A DNA stretch of 64,000 nucleotides from Amycolatopsis sp. NBC_01480. Its GTDB lineage: Bacteria > Actinomycetota > Actinomycetes > Mycobacteriales > Pseudonocardiaceae. The notes below the pieces were generated by a model that saw nothing but the letters and a program-made list of their open reading frames with translations, did no database searches and was not told where the DNA came from. The position numbers were made by a program, and so were the translations under genes. Location of the stretch: the NCBI RefSeq assembly GCF_036227205.1, contig NZ_CP109442.1:9300001-9364000 (forward strand). The letters are read 5' to 3'. Below, in pieces: positions 8,485 through 16,412 of this stretch. Each line of letters begins with the position of its first letter. The stretch's first letter is position 1.

Positions 8485-9702
8485 TCAGGCCGGCGGGATG
8501 GCGCCGTCCTTGGCCAGCAGCGGCACGTCGACGTCGATCGTCTCGGGGTACTTGATCCCGGCCCCGGTGTTGAGCACCACGACCTCCTCGCCGCCGTCCA
8601 GCCAGCCGGACTCGCGAAGCTGGTCGACGGCCGCGAAACAGGCCGCGCCCTCGGGGCAGATGAACGCGCCCTCCAGCCCGGCGAGCCGTCGCTGCGCGGC
8701 CAGCAGATCCTCGTCGGTGACGGCGACGGCAGTGCCGCCGGTCGCGTAGATCGCGTCCAGGACCAGGAAATCGCCGAGCGCCTTGGGCACGGTGATGCCG
8801 AAGGCGACCGTCTTGGCGTCCGGGAACGGCTCGCTTTCCCTGGCGCCACGGGCAAAAGCCTCGACGATCGGCGCGCAGCCCGTGGCCTGCACGGCGACCA
8901 GGCGCGGCAGATCACCGGAGAGCCAGCCCAGTTCCTTGAGCTCCAGCAACGCTTTGTGGATCCCGATCAGGCCGACGCCGCCGCCGGTCGGGTACAGCAG
9001 CACGTCCGGCATCCGCCAGCCGAGCTGTTCGGCGATCTCGTAGCCCATCGTCTTCTTGCCCTCGAGCCGGTACGGCTCCTTGAGCGTGGAGACTTCCTGG
9101 TAGCCGCCGCGCTCGGCGACCGCGGCGTGGACGAGCTTGCCGGCGTCGCCGATCAGACCGTCCACTCGGTACAGCTCGGCGCCGCTGGCCAGGCACTCCT
9201 TCATGGTGATCGCGGGCGCGTCGTCGGGCATCGCGATCAGGCTCCGCATCCCGGCCCGCGCGGCGTAGAGCGCCCAGGCCGCGCCCGCGTTGCCGTTCGT
9301 CGGCATCGCGACGCCGCGCACGCCCAGCTCCAGCGCCCGCGAGACGCCGACCGCGGCGCCACGGGCCTTGAACGAGCCGGTCGGGACCAGCCCCTCGTCC
9401 TTCATCAGCAGCCGGGGCACGCCGGCCTGCTTGCCGTACGCGGGCGTCGGCAGCAGCGGCGTCATGCCCTCCCCGAGCGTCACCACGTGCTCGGGGCGGC
9501 GCACCGGCAGGACTTCGTGGTAGCGCCACAGATTCGGCTCGCGCGCCGCGATCTCGGCCGGCGTCACGGTCTCGCGCACCCGCTCCAGGTCGTACCGCGC
9601 CAGCAGTGGCGCGCCGGCCGCGGACGTCCCGGCCACCTCGTCGGCTTCGTAGCGCTCCCCGGTCCGCGAGCACTCCAGATGACTGAGGAACGAGAACGTC
9701 AT
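8485..9702 (-). CDS. Threonine synthase-like PLP enzyme
   Basis: 405 residues of the tryptophan-synthase-beta PLP fold. The Schiff-base lysine is in PTGSFKARG near residue 110; TNGNAGAAWALYAARAG and the phosphate-binding GGGVGL follow. An N-terminal FLSHLECSRTGERYEADEVAG segment with one cysteine resembles the zinc-ribbon-like start of threonine synthases. The enzyme would convert O-phosphohomoserine to threonine, but pairing with an FCD GntR regulator and not with hom/thrB suggests a catabolic paralogue such as a dehydratase; this is inference. ATG 9702 has GGAGGC four bases upstream. Confidence 0.82.
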   Translation of the reverse strand: MTFSFLSHLECSRTGERYEADEVAGTSAAGAPLLARYDLERVRETVTPAEIAAREPNLWRYHEVLPVRRPEHVVTLGEGMTPLLPTPAYGKQAGVPRLLMKDEGLVPTGSFKARGAAVGVSRALELGVRGVAMPTNGNAGAAWALYAARAGMRSLIAMPDDAPAITMKECLASGAELYRVDGLIGDAGKLVHAAVAERGGYQEVSTLKEPYRLEGKKTMGYEIAEQLGWRMPDVLLYPTGGGVGLIGIHKALLELKELGWLSGDLPRLVAVQATGCAPIVEAFARGARESEPFPDAKTVAFGITVPKALGDFLVLDAIYATGGTAVAVTDEDLLAAQRRLAGLEGAFICPEGAACFAAVDQLRESGWLDGGEEVVVLNTGAGIKYPETIDVDVPLLAKDGAIPPA

Positions 9703-9784
9703 GCCGCCTCCAGTTCGGGAAAGTCCCGCCCAGTTTGGATCCAAAACGCCGCCGGGGTCAACGCCGGACCACATCGTGGACGGC

Positions 9785-9931
9785 TTACCGGGAGCTGGAC
9801 TGCGAAACGGGCGGCGCGGTTCCCGACGCCGAGGACGGCGGCGCGGCCAGCACCACCCCGGCCAGCAACGCGATCCCGCCTAGCCACAGAGCCAGCCGGA
9901 CAAGCGACGAGACAGGGCAGATGATCCTCAT
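9785..9931 (-). CDS. Small membrane protein, 48 residues
   Basis: MRIICPVSSLVRLALWLGGIALLAGVVLAA followed by a Ser/Pro-rich tail. One hydrophobic helix (about residues 11-30) predicts a single-pass membrane or secreted micro-protein. GAGGAG stands 7 bases before ATG 9931, a better leader than most real genes here. I do not recognise a family. It lies between the MarR and threonine-synthase-like genes, all leftward. Confidence 0.5.
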   Translation of the reverse strand: MRIICPVSSLVRLALWLGGIALLAGVVLAAPPSSASGTAPPVSQSSSR

Positions 9932-10080
9932 GAACGGACTCCTCGTGGTAGTCCCGCGAACTGCGGTTTCCGTTGGCACGGAAGGGAATTTCCCCTACAA
10001 CCAGGGTGCGCCGGCCGCCGTGGCCGGACAATGGGTTTCCTGTTTCCCCTTACGCCGGGCAACAGTCCTGCCGGGGCGAG

Positions 10081-10545
10081 TCACGATCCGGGCAGGCGGT
10101 CGCTTTCGGTCCGGACGGCGCCGAGGATGCGGTCGCTGATCTGGCCCAGCTGCCGGATCTGGGCCTGGGTGAGCCGGTCGAAGAAGACCCGGTTGACGGC
10201 GTCGACGTGACCGGGGGTCGCCTCGGCCACCTTGTCCGCGCCGGCGTCGCTGAGGATGGCCAGGGTGTAGCGCCCGTCGGCGGGGTCCGGGGTGCGCCGC
10301 ACCCAGCCGTGGCGTTCCAGGCGGCTGATCGCCCGGGACAGTTTGGACAGTGAGGCATTGGCCACCTTCGCCAGCTCGCCCATCCGCAGGGTGCGCTCGG
10401 GTGCTTCGGACAGCGCCCACAGGACGCCGTACTCGAACAGCGACAACCCGGCGTCGCGGTGCAGCTGGTCGTCGAGGGCCACGGGCAGCCAGACCAGGAC
10501 GCGGTTGAACGCGTCCCACGTCTGACGGTCTTCCGGCCGGGCCAT
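10081..10545 (-). CDS. MarR-family transcriptional regulator
   Basis: 154 residues with a central winged HTH (LRMGELAKVANASLSKLSRAISRLERHGWVRRTPDPADGRYTLAILSDAG). It is divergent from a metallo-beta-lactamase-fold gene, with three copies of an ACTTGAC-GGGCAACT element in the gap, so it very probably represses both promoters. ATG 10545 is preceded by AGGAAAGG about 10 bases upstream. Confidence 0.9.
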   Translation of the reverse strand: MARPEDRQTWDAFNRVLVWLPVALDDQLHRDAGLSLFEYGVLWALSEAPERTLRMGELAKVANASLSKLSRAISRLERHGWVRRTPDPADGRYTLAILSDAGADKVAEATPGHVDAVNRVFFDRLTQAQIRQLGQISDRILGAVRTESDRLPGS

Positions 10546-10582
10546 CACACCCACCGCCTTTCCTGCTGAATGGCCCGACCTT

Positions 10583-10666
10583 ACTTGACCGGGCAACTCG
10601 GCCGGCCACGCGATGCACTTGACTGGGCAACTCATCAGAGCTACCTTTGACTTGCCCAGTCAAGTG
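10583..10666. promoter_or_regulatory. Three MarR-type operator copies
   Basis: ACTTGACCGGGCAACT (10583-10598), ACTTGACTGGGCAACT (10617-10632) and, inverted, TTGCCCAGTCAAGTG (10652-10666). Copies two and three are perfect inverted repeats over 15 bp. Each core TTGAC-NN-GGCAA is itself nearly palindromic, matching a MarR dimer site. Confidence 0.7.
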
Positions 10667-10690
10667 ACGGCCTCGTCCCGGAAGGTCCCC

Positions 10691-11326
10691 GTGAAACTCA
10701 CGAAACACACTCATGCCACCGTCGTCCTCACCAAGGACGGCACCACCCTCGTGCTCGACCCGGGGACGTACACGCCCGAATCCGCGGCACTCGTCGGCGC
10801 CACCACGGCCGTGCTCGTCACGCACGACCACCCCGACCACTTCGACGCCGCCGTGCTGCAGGCCGCGCTCGACGCTCAGCCGTCACTGCGCGTGTGGGCA
10901 CCGCAGAACGTGGTGGAAATGCTCGACTCGCACGACGGCCGGGTCGTGGCAGTCGCCGCGGGCGACCGTTTCGAGGCCGCGGGATTCACCGTGGCCGTCT
11001 TCGGGGAGCGCCACGCGGCCGTCCACGCCGACCTCCCGCCCATGGGCAACGTCGCGTACCTGATCGACGGCAACGTCTACCATCCCGGCGACTCCTACTT
11101 CGTGCCCGACGCGGCGGTCGAAACGCTGCTCGTGCCGGCGGCCGGACCGTGGACCAAGGTCGGCGAGGGCGTCGACTTCGTGCGGGCCGCCCGGCCGTCG
11201 CGCTCCATCCGGATCCACGACCTCACACTGAGCGAGATCGACGCCGCCTCGTTCGCCCAGTTCACCGGCGAGCTGACCGGCGTGCCGCTGACGGTGCTCG
11301 GGATCGGAGAGAGCGTCATGGTCTGA
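10691..11326 (+). CDS. Metallo-beta-lactamase-fold hydrolase (UlaG/YtnP-like)
   Basis: 211 residues. The metal motif THDHPDHFD lies near residue 43; later ligands are likely HPGDSYF (metal-bridging Asp) and the final histidine IRIHDL. It begins directly with a strand-rich segment (KLTKHTHATVVL) and has no signal peptide, so it acts in the cytoplasm. GTG 10691 is the start. Divergent MarR control suggests it processes a small effector; the substrate is unknown. It ends 9 bases from the convergent regulator stop. Confidence 0.8.
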   Translation: MKLTKHTHATVVLTKDGTTLVLDPGTYTPESAALVGATTAVLVTHDHPDHFDAAVLQAALDAQPSLRVWAPQNVVEMLDSHDGRVVAVAAGDRFEAAGFTVAVFGERHAAVHADLPPMGNVAYLIDGNVYHPGDSYFVPDAAVETLLVPAAGPWTKVGEGVDFVRAARPSRSIRIHDLTLSEIDAASFAQFTGELTGVPLTVLGIGESVMV

Positions 11327-11335
11327 ACTCCACGC

Positions 11336-13516
11336 TCAGACGCGCGACTCCAGCCGGATCCGGGCCTCCCCCAGCACCGCCGGGTCGAGCTTCACGCGGT
11401 AGGCCGCCGCCTCGGCCCACCAGCGGTCGGCGGCCTCGCGGTCGCCCCGGCGCGCGGCGACGTTGCCCCGGCCGAGCAGTGCCCGTGCCCGCTCGTAATC
11501 GCTGCCGGCCTGGTCGGCGATCTCGGCCGCGGCGGTGTATCCGCGCTCGGCGGCATCCGTCTGCCCGGCGCGGAAACACATCCACGCCAGGCAGTTGGCC
11601 GACATCGCCTGGTCCACCGGGAGCTGGGCGAGGTCGTTCGCCTCCCCGGCCGAGGCAACGGCTTCGTCGTGCCGGCCCAGCTCCGAGGACGCGTACGCGA
11701 TGCCCCGCAAGGCGATCACGACGTTGCGGGTGCGGCCGGTGCGGCGGTAGACCTCGAGCACCTGTCTCAGGTCGGCCAGCGCGGGCTCCGGCTCGCCCGC
11801 GTACAGCCGGGCCCAGGCGAGGCTGGACAACGCGTCGACCAGTCCGCGCTCGTCGTGCGCCTCGGCGAAGCGCTCCTGGGCCAGCCGGTGGCAGCGGATC
11901 GCCTCGGCGGCATCGCCGGACTCGACGTAGGCCATGCCCAGGTTGTTCAGGATCAGGCCCTGCGCGCCGGGCCCGTCGGCGGCCTCCAGCGCCCGCCGAT
12001 GTGTGCGGATCCACGGCTCGAACAGCTTCTCGCGGAAGAAGAAACCACGGAGCATGAACGCCAGCTGCCAGCAGCGCCGCCCCAGCCCGTGGTCCGCGGC
12101 GAGCGCCACGACGTCGGCCAGCACCGGCCATTGGGCGCCGAGCCAGGCCAGCGCGCCGTCCGCGTCCGCGAAGGGCAGTCTCGACGGCCGCGCCGCGCCG
12201 GTCGCGGGCCGGAAGCGGTGGGGCTCGGTCAGCTCGTCCGCGGCGAAGACCGTTCCCACGACGTGTTCGAGCAGCCGCGACACCGCCGCCTGGCGGTCGG
12301 CTTCCGCGATCTCCGGGAGCACGCGCCGCAGGGCGAACGTCCGCATCAGGTCGTGCACTTCGACGTACCCGTCCTCATCGCGGACCACCAGGTGCGCGTC
12401 GTGGAGCCGGTCGAGCAGCCGGTCCGTCTCGCCGGCGCCGAGCCCGGCCAGCGCCTCGACGGACGTGCCCTCCGCGGCGGCGGCCGGGTGCAGCGCGAGC
12501 AGCCCGAACAGCCGCCGCTGATCCTCGGGCAGGGCCGCGCAGGAAACGGCGAAGGCCGTGGCGACGCTGCGTTCCCCGTCGTCCAGCGCGCCGAGCCGGG
12601 TGTCCTCGCCGGCCAGCCGGTCGCGCAGCCGGGCCGCGGTCCAGCCGCCCGCCACGAACCGCGCGGCGGCGATGCGGACGGCGAGCGGGAGCCGGCCGCA
12701 GTAGTCGGCGATCTCGCCCGCGACGGCGTCGTCACCGGCGTCCCGGTCGCCGGCGATGGAGCGCAGCAGGGCGACCGCGTCGCGCCGTGGCAGCACGTCG
12801 ACGGGGAAGTGCCAGGCGTCGTCGAGCGCGGGGAGCCTTCCGCGGCTGGTCACGAGCACGCGCGAGGCGGTGTCGCCGGGGATCACGGCGCGCACCTGGT
12901 CCGCGGTCCGGACGTTGTCGAGCACCAGCAGGAGCCGGCGTTCGCGCAATTGGTCGCGCACCAGGTTCGCCAGGCCGTCCTCGTCCGAGGGCACCTGTGC
13001 TGGCGCGATGCCGAGCAGACTCACCAGCCGTCGCAGGCCTTCGACTGCGGAAAGCGCTTCGGCTCCGGGGGTGTGGCCGTGGAAATCGAAGAAAAGGCAG
13101 CCGTCGGGGAACGCAGGCAGTGCGGCGCGCGCGGCGGCGACGGCCAGCGCGGTCTTGCCCGAGCCCGCCATGCCGTGCACCACGCCGGCCCGCCCGTTCC
13201 CCGGGTCGCGCAGCCGCGCGGCCAGCTCCGCCAGCTCGGCCTCGCGGCCGACGAAGAGCCGGCCACCGTCCGGCAGCCCGACGATGCCGCCGGCGCTACG
13301 GCGCGCGACCGCGCGGTCGGCGAACACCGCGAGCAGCTCGCCGTGGGCGTCAAGCGCGCGATCGCAGGCCTTGGCCAATTCCCGATTGACGCGCGCCTTG
13401 CCCGTCTCCACCTTGCTCAGATAGCCCTTGGTGAAATGAACAGCGGCCGCGAAAGCGGTGAGTGAAATTCCAGCCGACATACGACGGCGCCTCAATTCTG
13501 TGCCAAAGTCAGCCAT
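11336..13516 (-). CDS. XRE HTH - NB-ARC - TPR STAND regulator
   Basis: 726 residues in three parts. Residues 1-62 are an XRE-type HTH (LRRRRMSAGISLTAFAAAVHFTKGYLSKVETGK). Residues about 90-350 are an NB-ARC ATPase: P-loop GMAGSGKTALA near 114, Walker B LLLVLDNV near 193, and the GLPLA-like CGRLPLAVRIAA near 268. The rest is helical with TPR-like repeats (GLILNNLGMAYVESGDAAEAIRCHRLA, LVDALSSLAWARLYAGEPEPALADL). Such STAND proteins switch on ligand binding. ATG 13516 has GGGAGG 8 bases upstream. A 17-codon hydrophobic peptide gene ends 73 bases upstream on the same strand and may supply the ligand (inference). Confidence 0.88.
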   Translation of the reverse strand: MADFGTELRRRRMSAGISLTAFAAAVHFTKGYLSKVETGKARVNRELAKACDRALDAHGELLAVFADRAVARRSAGGIVGLPDGGRLFVGREAELAELAARLRDPGNGRAGVVHGMAGSGKTALAVAAARAALPAFPDGCLFFDFHGHTPGAEALSAVEGLRRLVSLLGIAPAQVPSDEDGLANLVRDQLRERRLLLVLDNVRTADQVRAVIPGDTASRVLVTSRGRLPALDDAWHFPVDVLPRRDAVALLRSIAGDRDAGDDAVAGEIADYCGRLPLAVRIAAARFVAGGWTAARLRDRLAGEDTRLGALDDGERSVATAFAVSCAALPEDQRRLFGLLALHPAAAAEGTSVEALAGLGAGETDRLLDRLHDAHLVVRDEDGYVEVHDLMRTFALRRVLPEIAEADRQAAVSRLLEHVVGTVFAADELTEPHRFRPATGAARPSRLPFADADGALAWLGAQWPVLADVVALAADHGLGRRCWQLAFMLRGFFFREKLFEPWIRTHRRALEAADGPGAQGLILNNLGMAYVESGDAAEAIRCHRLAQERFAEAHDERGLVDALSSLAWARLYAGEPEPALADLRQVLEVYRRTGRTRNVVIALRGIAYASSELGRHDEAVASAGEANDLAQLPVDQAMSANCLAWMCFRAGQTDAAERGYTAAAEIADQAGSDYERARALLGRGNVAARRGDREAADRWWAEAAAYRVKLDPAVLGEARIRLESRV

Positions 13517-13589
13517 ACCGTGATCCTCCCGCATCCGGTGCCGGAAGTGAAGGCCGGCCGGCGGCCCGGGACCGCCGGCCAGGCACTGG

Positions 13590-13643
13590 TCAGCCGAGCA
13601 GCGAAAGCAGCTGGGCGATGAGGACGATGAAGTGGGTGTGCAT
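13590..13643 (-). CDS. Candidate 17-residue hydrophobic signalling peptide
   Basis: ATG 13643 to TGA 13590 encodes MHTHFIVLIAQLLSLLG, preceded by GAAAGGA at 7 bases. It lies directly upstream of the XRE-NB-ARC-TPR gene on the same strand. Size, a short polar start and a hydrophobic Leu/Ile/Val tail recall the SHP peptides paired with Rgg regulators and other RRNPP peptide-TPR systems of Firmicutes. The link is an analogy; a leader peptide or chance reading frame remains possible. Confidence 0.45.
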   Translation of the reverse strand: MHTHFIVLIAQLLSLLG

Positions 13644-13771
13644 CCGGCTTTCCTTTCTCGAGCGGACTCACGAAATCCCTGCGAAAACAGGAAGTGAGCC
13701 GACTTGGTTCGCCGAAGGATTTCGACCACCCAAGCCTCACTCGGGAATTGCGCGAAAGACAGACGTTTCCC

Positions 13772-13836
13772 GTTTCCTCATTTCAGGAAACCGTGCTTAC
13801 CGCCGATGACCTGCGTTGTTTCCTGATTCTGGAAAC
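13772..13836. promoter_or_regulatory. Two GTTTCC/GGAAAC palindromes
   Basis: GTTTCCT-N6-AGGAAAC (13772-13791) and GTTTCC-N7-GGAAAC (13818-13836). Further half-sites GTTTCC (13765-13770) and GGGAAAC (13840-13846) flank them. They sit in the divergent promoter region between the peptide/regulator unit and the rightward gene at 13921 and are the obvious binding sites for the XRE regulator. A TACACT box at 13884-13889 may be the -10 of the rightward gene. Confidence 0.6.
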
Positions 13837-13920
13837 AGCGGGGAAACGGCCTCCGCGGTCTCGTCGCGGGGATGCCGCGTGGGTACACTCAGCGAGCATC
13901 GACCAGACGGAGGTGACGGC

Positions 13921-14898
13921 TTGGACCAGGTGGCCGCCGGCACGAAGATCGAAGAGCTTTCAGCCGAGCTGAAGGCCCTTCGCAAAGGGCTGGGCATTCA
14001 GGCGCCGAACCTGCCCCAACACGTCGGCGTCCTGCTTCGCCAGGTCTGCGGCATCGAGGCGGACGACAGCCCCGGCACGGTCCGCGGCAAGGTTGACGAA
14101 ACGGTGCGGAGCCTGATCACGCGGCTGCCGGAGTCCCAGCGGAAAGCGGCCCGGCTGATCTTCGGCTTCGACACCCCGGCCGACCAGCGGTACACCGACC
14201 GGCTGATGCAGCTCGGCACCGGCGCGGACCGCAACGTGCGCACCATGCAGCGGCGCGCCGACGACGTCGTCCGCTTGATCGCCGAAACCGCGTACGCGGC
14301 CCCGGGCCGGCTGACCCACGCGGGCCGCAAGGACCCGTGGCACACCTCGGCACTGGCCGTGCGCCTGACCTTCGCCGAAACCGGCGCGGAAGTGTTCGAA
14401 ACGCGGCGGATCATCAGCCACGTCGACGGCCTGGAGGAGATCGAGCACTCGGTCTCGCTGGCCCGTCCGCTGCAGCCGGGTCAGCCGCTGCCCACCCTCG
14501 AAGGCCTCGGCATCGACGTCGTCGCCGGCGGCGAAGTGCATTCCGAACGCATGGTCTCCTCGACCCGCGTCGCGTTCCGCCTGCGCCCCCCGCGCCCCCT
14601 CGACACGGGTGAACAGCACGAGTTCTTCTTCCGCATCCGGGTCGACGAGTTCCCCTCGCCGTTCTACTGCTGCACCCCCGAATACCCGTGCGAAAGCTTC
14701 GACCTCAACGTCCGCTTCGACCGCCGCCACCCCCCGAGCCGGGTCTGGCGCATCGACGGCGAGTTCTCGAAGGACGCGGAAGACCCGCTGGCCCCACGCA
14801 AACCCCTGTGGCCCGACAACGCGGGCGAGGTCCACACGAGCTTCCACGATCTGGAACCGGCCCGGTCGTACGGCCTTGGCTGGCAACCCGGAGGCTGA
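13921..14898 (+). CDS. Unknown actinobacterial protein, 325 residues
   Basis: TTG 13921 is chosen because a strong GGAGGTGA sits 6 bases upstream and no ATG or GTG is placed as well. Residues 1-130 are helical (ELSAELKALRKGLGIQAPNLPQHVGVLLRQVCGI, DETVRSLITRLPESQRKAARLIFGF) and resemble the N-terminal half of uncharacterised, probably regulatory, actinomycete proteins. The C-terminal 190 residues look like a beta-rich domain (HEFFFRIRVDEFPSPFYCCTPEYPCESFDLNVRF). No catalytic motif is recognised. It is divergent from the XRE-NB-ARC-TPR unit and shares its operator region, so it is a candidate target or effector. Confidence 0.8.
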   Translation: MDQVAAGTKIEELSAELKALRKGLGIQAPNLPQHVGVLLRQVCGIEADDSPGTVRGKVDETVRSLITRLPESQRKAARLIFGFDTPADQRYTDRLMQLGTGADRNVRTMQRRADDVVRLIAETAYAAPGRLTHAGRKDPWHTSALAVRLTFAETGAEVFETRRIISHVDGLEEIEHSVSLARPLQPGQPLPTLEGLGIDVVAGGEVHSERMVSSTRVAFRLRPPRPLDTGEQHEFFFRIRVDEFPSPFYCCTPEYPCESFDLNVRFDRRHPPSRVWRIDGEFSKDAEDPLAPRKPLWPDNAGEVHTSFHDLEPARSYGLGWQPGG

Positions 14899-15360
14899 CA
14901 CCGCCTCTTCGCTTGACGACCCTTTCTCGCCGACTTGGCGATCCCGCGTCGCCCCTCAGACGACCTCGCCTCGCCGCCCGCCGCTCGCCGACGCCGCGTG
15001 GCCGCCTGATGCCTCCGGCCACGCCGCCCACCGACCCCGCCTGGCTGCCTGACGTGCTCGCTTCGCCGCCCGCCGGACCGCCCGGGGCTCGGGCCAACTG
15101 CCCGTGCCCCGAAGGCGCGCGACGGTCCGGCGCCGTCCCCGCTCGCCGTGCCCGGATCATGCGCCTCCTCACCGGCCGACGGCCCCGGCTTCCACCCTGC
15201 CGCATCGACCGGCCGCACGGTTTGACAAAACCACGACACTTTCGACCACGGGCCACTTGCGCCCGTCGGCCCAGCCGGGAGCCCAGCACCGCCGCGCGAG
15301 AAACCAGAAGCCCGGCGCGGCGTCTCGGCCGGACAACACGGCGAGGCAGGCACACAGCTC
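14899..15360. other. Gene-free GC-rich stretch
   Basis: About 460 bases after the unknown gene. Several frames are open on both strands, but their translations are low-complexity Arg/Pro/Ala strings with no leader or family resemblance. I see no RNA gene or clear operator. Confidence 0.5.
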
Positions 15361-15494
15361 AGAGGTGCGGCCGGAGAAGGCCCGGCGACAGCTCAGGAGT
15401 CCAGCAGCCGGTTAAGCCCGAAGTCCGGCAACAGGTCAGGAGTCCAGCAGCCGGTAAAGGCCCAAAAGTCCGGCGACAGCTCAAGAGTCCCAGC
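15361..15494. repeat. Degenerate ~44-bp tandem repeat, about 2.5 copies
   Basis: The block AGGAGTCCAGCAGCCGGT, then AAG-CCC-AAGTCCGGC and ACAG-TC, occurs twice in tandem from about 15393 to 15484, with a partial copy before it (GGCCCGGCGACAGCTC near 15377) and one after (AAGAGTCCCAGCC). It abuts the stop of the 125-residue gene at 15496. No coding role is apparent. Confidence 0.6.
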
Positions 15495-15495
15495 C

Positions 15496-15873
15496 TCAGC
15501 CGGCGAGCTGTACCTCGGCCCAGGTGGTCGAGCCGCGAGTGCCCCAGTTGGTGGCGACCTCGTCCACGAGCAGGCGGCCGAAGGCGGCGTCGGCGGACAG
15601 CTCGGCTTCGGATCGGGTGGGCGGGGCGACCCGGGAGACCTGGACGCGGAACCGTGACGAATCCCGTGAGAGGACCAGGGTCTCGAACTTGGCGCCGTCG
15701 CGGTCGGCGTCGGCGACCAGTTCGTCGACGAGTGAGACGACGTCGAGCACCACCTCGGGCGAGACGCCGGCCAGCATGGTGTTGATGGTCGCCGGGAGTG
15801 CCGCGGAAGCCTCCGGCCCGGCCAGTATCGCCGACGACGCCGGTTCGCCCGCGAAGGCAGGGTTCTGGGCCAT
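15496..15873 (-). CDS. Degenerate RsbW-like ATPase-fold protein
   Basis: 125 residues. The order VVLDVVSLVDELVADAD, then FRVQVSRVAPP and FGRLLVDEVATNWGTRGSTTWAEVQL, parallels HATPase_c_2 anti-sigma kinases (LLVSELVTNA; GxGLxLVxALAxxWG; GKTVWFEL). The N-box Asn (Asp/Ala instead) and the glycine-rich G1/G2 boxes are absent, so ATP binding is doubtful. A GGAAGC leader precedes ATG 15873. It may be a solo binding partner in a sigma-regulatory network; the function is unproven. Confidence 0.6.
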   Translation of the reverse strand: MAQNPAFAGEPASSAILAGPEASAALPATINTMLAGVSPEVVLDVVSLVDELVADADRDGAKFETLVLSRDSSRFRVQVSRVAPPTRSEAELSADAAFGRLLVDEVATNWGTRGSTTWAEVQLAG

Positions 15874-15973
15874 CTTCGGCTCGCTTCCGGGATTCTGGGG
15901 AACGGCGCAGCACTAATACCCACGGCGACCCGGCGGCAAACACGCGTCCTGCCGGATTCTCGGCGAACCGAGT

Positions 15974-16320
15974 GGACCGCCGCGACGCAAGCCCTCCTCA
16001 GCTCCCGGCAAAGCGGGTGAACCTCCGTACGCAAACCGGCCCATCCCCGGGCAAACCGGGGTGAACCACCGCGCACAAACCCGCCCCGACTCCCGCCAAA
16101 CCAAGCGAGTCACCACACACAAACCCGTCCAGCACCCGCCAAACCGAGCGCACCTCCACCCGCAAAACCGCCTCAGCACCCACCAAGCCGACCGCACCTC
16201 CACACACAAACCCGGCCGAGCCCCGGCGAACGGGGCGGACCACCGCGCCCCCCGGTTCCCGAGCCCACCGAGCAGACCGCCGCGAACAACCCCACCACTC
16301 GTCCGTTTCCCAGCCGATTG
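15974..16320. repeat. Degenerate 43-45 bp minisatellite, 8 units
   Basis: Units start at about 15974, 16019, 16063, 16107, 16150, 16194, 16237 and 16274. Each has the form G-ACC-CC-CRCRCAAACC, then a Pro-codon-like C-rich middle and CCAAACCGAGC. The period (about 44) is not a multiple of three, so this is not a repeated protein segment. It fills most of the 540-base gap before the secreted-protein gene. Confidence 0.7.
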
Positions 16321-16412
16321 GGCGAATCGGGTGACTCCCCCACCCTCGGGCAACCCGTCCCCACAGACGGCGCGTGTTCCGCGCACATCGAGCGAACACT
16401 GGGGGATCCACC

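Noticed and set aside
11336..13516. Anti-phage STAND (Avs-type) defence gene
   Set aside because: The N-terminus is an XRE HTH and not a nuclease or other effector, so a transcription factor is more likely.
14899..15360. Protein-coding gene in the gap after the unknown gene
   Set aside because: Several frames are open, but all give compositionally biased translations with no SD, motif or stop placement that favours one.
15974..16320. CRISPR array
   Set aside because: Units are contiguous and degenerate, without unique spacers between constant repeats, and no cas genes are present.
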